Shown piece by piece: positions 63,846-64,000 of a stretch of 64,000 bases of DNA. The first letter of the stretch is position 1. The number at the start of each line of letters is the position of its first letter. The notes under the pieces are model-generated. The model had not been told where the DNA came from and did not search any database. It saw only the letters and a list, made by a program, of their open reading frames with translations. The translations under genes were made by a program, and so were the position numbers. Source of the DNA: Melioribacteraceae bacterium (lineage in GTDB: Bacteria > Bacteroidota > Ignavibacteria > Ignavibacteriales > Melioribacteraceae); the NCBI GenBank assembly GCA_030584085.1, contig CP129490.1, positions 525,511 to 589,510 of the forward strand, read 5' to 3'.

Positions 63846-64000
63846 TTGAAACCTCTAACTTATCAATTAACTCGAGTTCGATGTGAGAAGGTAATTCCGA
63901 ATAAGAAATAACGGCTAGTTCCGGGAAACTCGAAGTAAATAATCTATAAAAGTATGGTCGAATTGTTGCTGATGTAATAATTACAGGGGAATAACCTAGA
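63835..64000 (-). CDS. flhA: Flagellar export protein FlhA, C-terminal end (runs off the window)
   Basis: I translated the minus strand from the window edge to the TAA at 63835-63837: the last ~54 residues read SPVIITSATIRPYFYRLF, then FPELAVISYSELPSH and a variable tail. This matches the conserved C-terminal end of FlhA (PVVLTSPxxRxYFxRLxEPxFPxLxVLSYxEIP). FlhA is the export gate of the flagellar type III system; most of the gene lies outside. Confidence 0.9.
   Translation of the reverse strand, partial: LGYSPVIITSATIRPYFYRLFTSSFPELAVISYSELPSHIELELIDKLEVSNAN

Noticed and set aside
1..64000. Search for tRNA, rRNA, riboswitch and IS elements
   Set aside because: No convincing cloverleaf, rRNA segment, known riboswitch core or transposase was seen, apart from the tRNA-like end near 5220.

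Overview
The window is AT-rich DNA that most likely comes from a motile, anaerobic or facultative member of the Ignavibacteria (Bacteroidota/Chlorobiota group). The main clue is a pair of secreted proteins ending in type IX secretion (T9SS) sorting domains with the YPNPFNP-type motif, combined with a flagellar gene set, Na+-NQR, NqrM and ApbE. No rRNA, complete tRNA, IS element or CRISPR array was seen.

Layout. 1-2.6 kb (minus): the 5' part of formate-tetrahydrofolate ligase and diaminopropionate ammonia-lyase. 3.0-4.8 kb (plus): a small redox/metal-flavoured set (2[4Fe-4S] ferredoxin, DUF6448 protein, cupin, DGC zinc-binding protein). 4.8-5.5 kb: a protein-poor stretch that looks like an old integration scar. 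5.5-9.1 kb (plus): ettA, a short RecQ and a DUF2200 protein. 9.2-19.8 kb (minus): two T9SS cargo proteins flanking a LytS/LytTR-type two-component system and an array of palindromic repeats. 20.0-27.2 kb (minus): the complete nqrABCDEF operon followed by apbE and nqrM. 27.5-38.9 kb (plus): sensory genes comprising two large PAS kinases, a lone receiver, two receiver-kinase fusions and a third, smaller PAS kinase. 39-64 kb (minus): one long flagellar and sensory block, in transcription order flhA (partial), flhF, flhG, small membrane protein, fliA, two HDOD genes, a degenerate kinase, an unknown, flgF, flgG, flgA, flgH, flgI, flgJ, flgN, flgK, flgL, motA, motB, fliW, csrA, receiver-Hpt, motA, motB, receiver, receiver-DHp, unknown, PAS kinase, cheW, and a chemoreceptor with a CxxCH haem motif.

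How it fits together. FliA is encoded here, and four intergenic sites share the same sigma-28-like promoter (TWAA, 15 bases, YYCGATAAT). They lie before cheW/mcp, before the unknown/PAS-kinase pair at 41.8-44.3 kb, and before two genes of the 27-39 kb sensory cluster. This suggests the kinase cluster, although separate and on the opposite strand, belongs to the late flagellar regulon. The FliA protein itself appears to lack sigma region 3, and the promoters lack the GC that starts the classical GCCGATAA element. CsrA/FliW supplies post-transcriptional control, and two different stator pairs next to a sodium pump raise the possibility of dual-ion motors. The most unusual items are the shortened FliA with its promoter set, the haem-c chemoreceptor, the pseudo-kinase in the flagellar operon, the receiver-DHp protein without an ATPase domain, and a 151-base motA/motB overlap.
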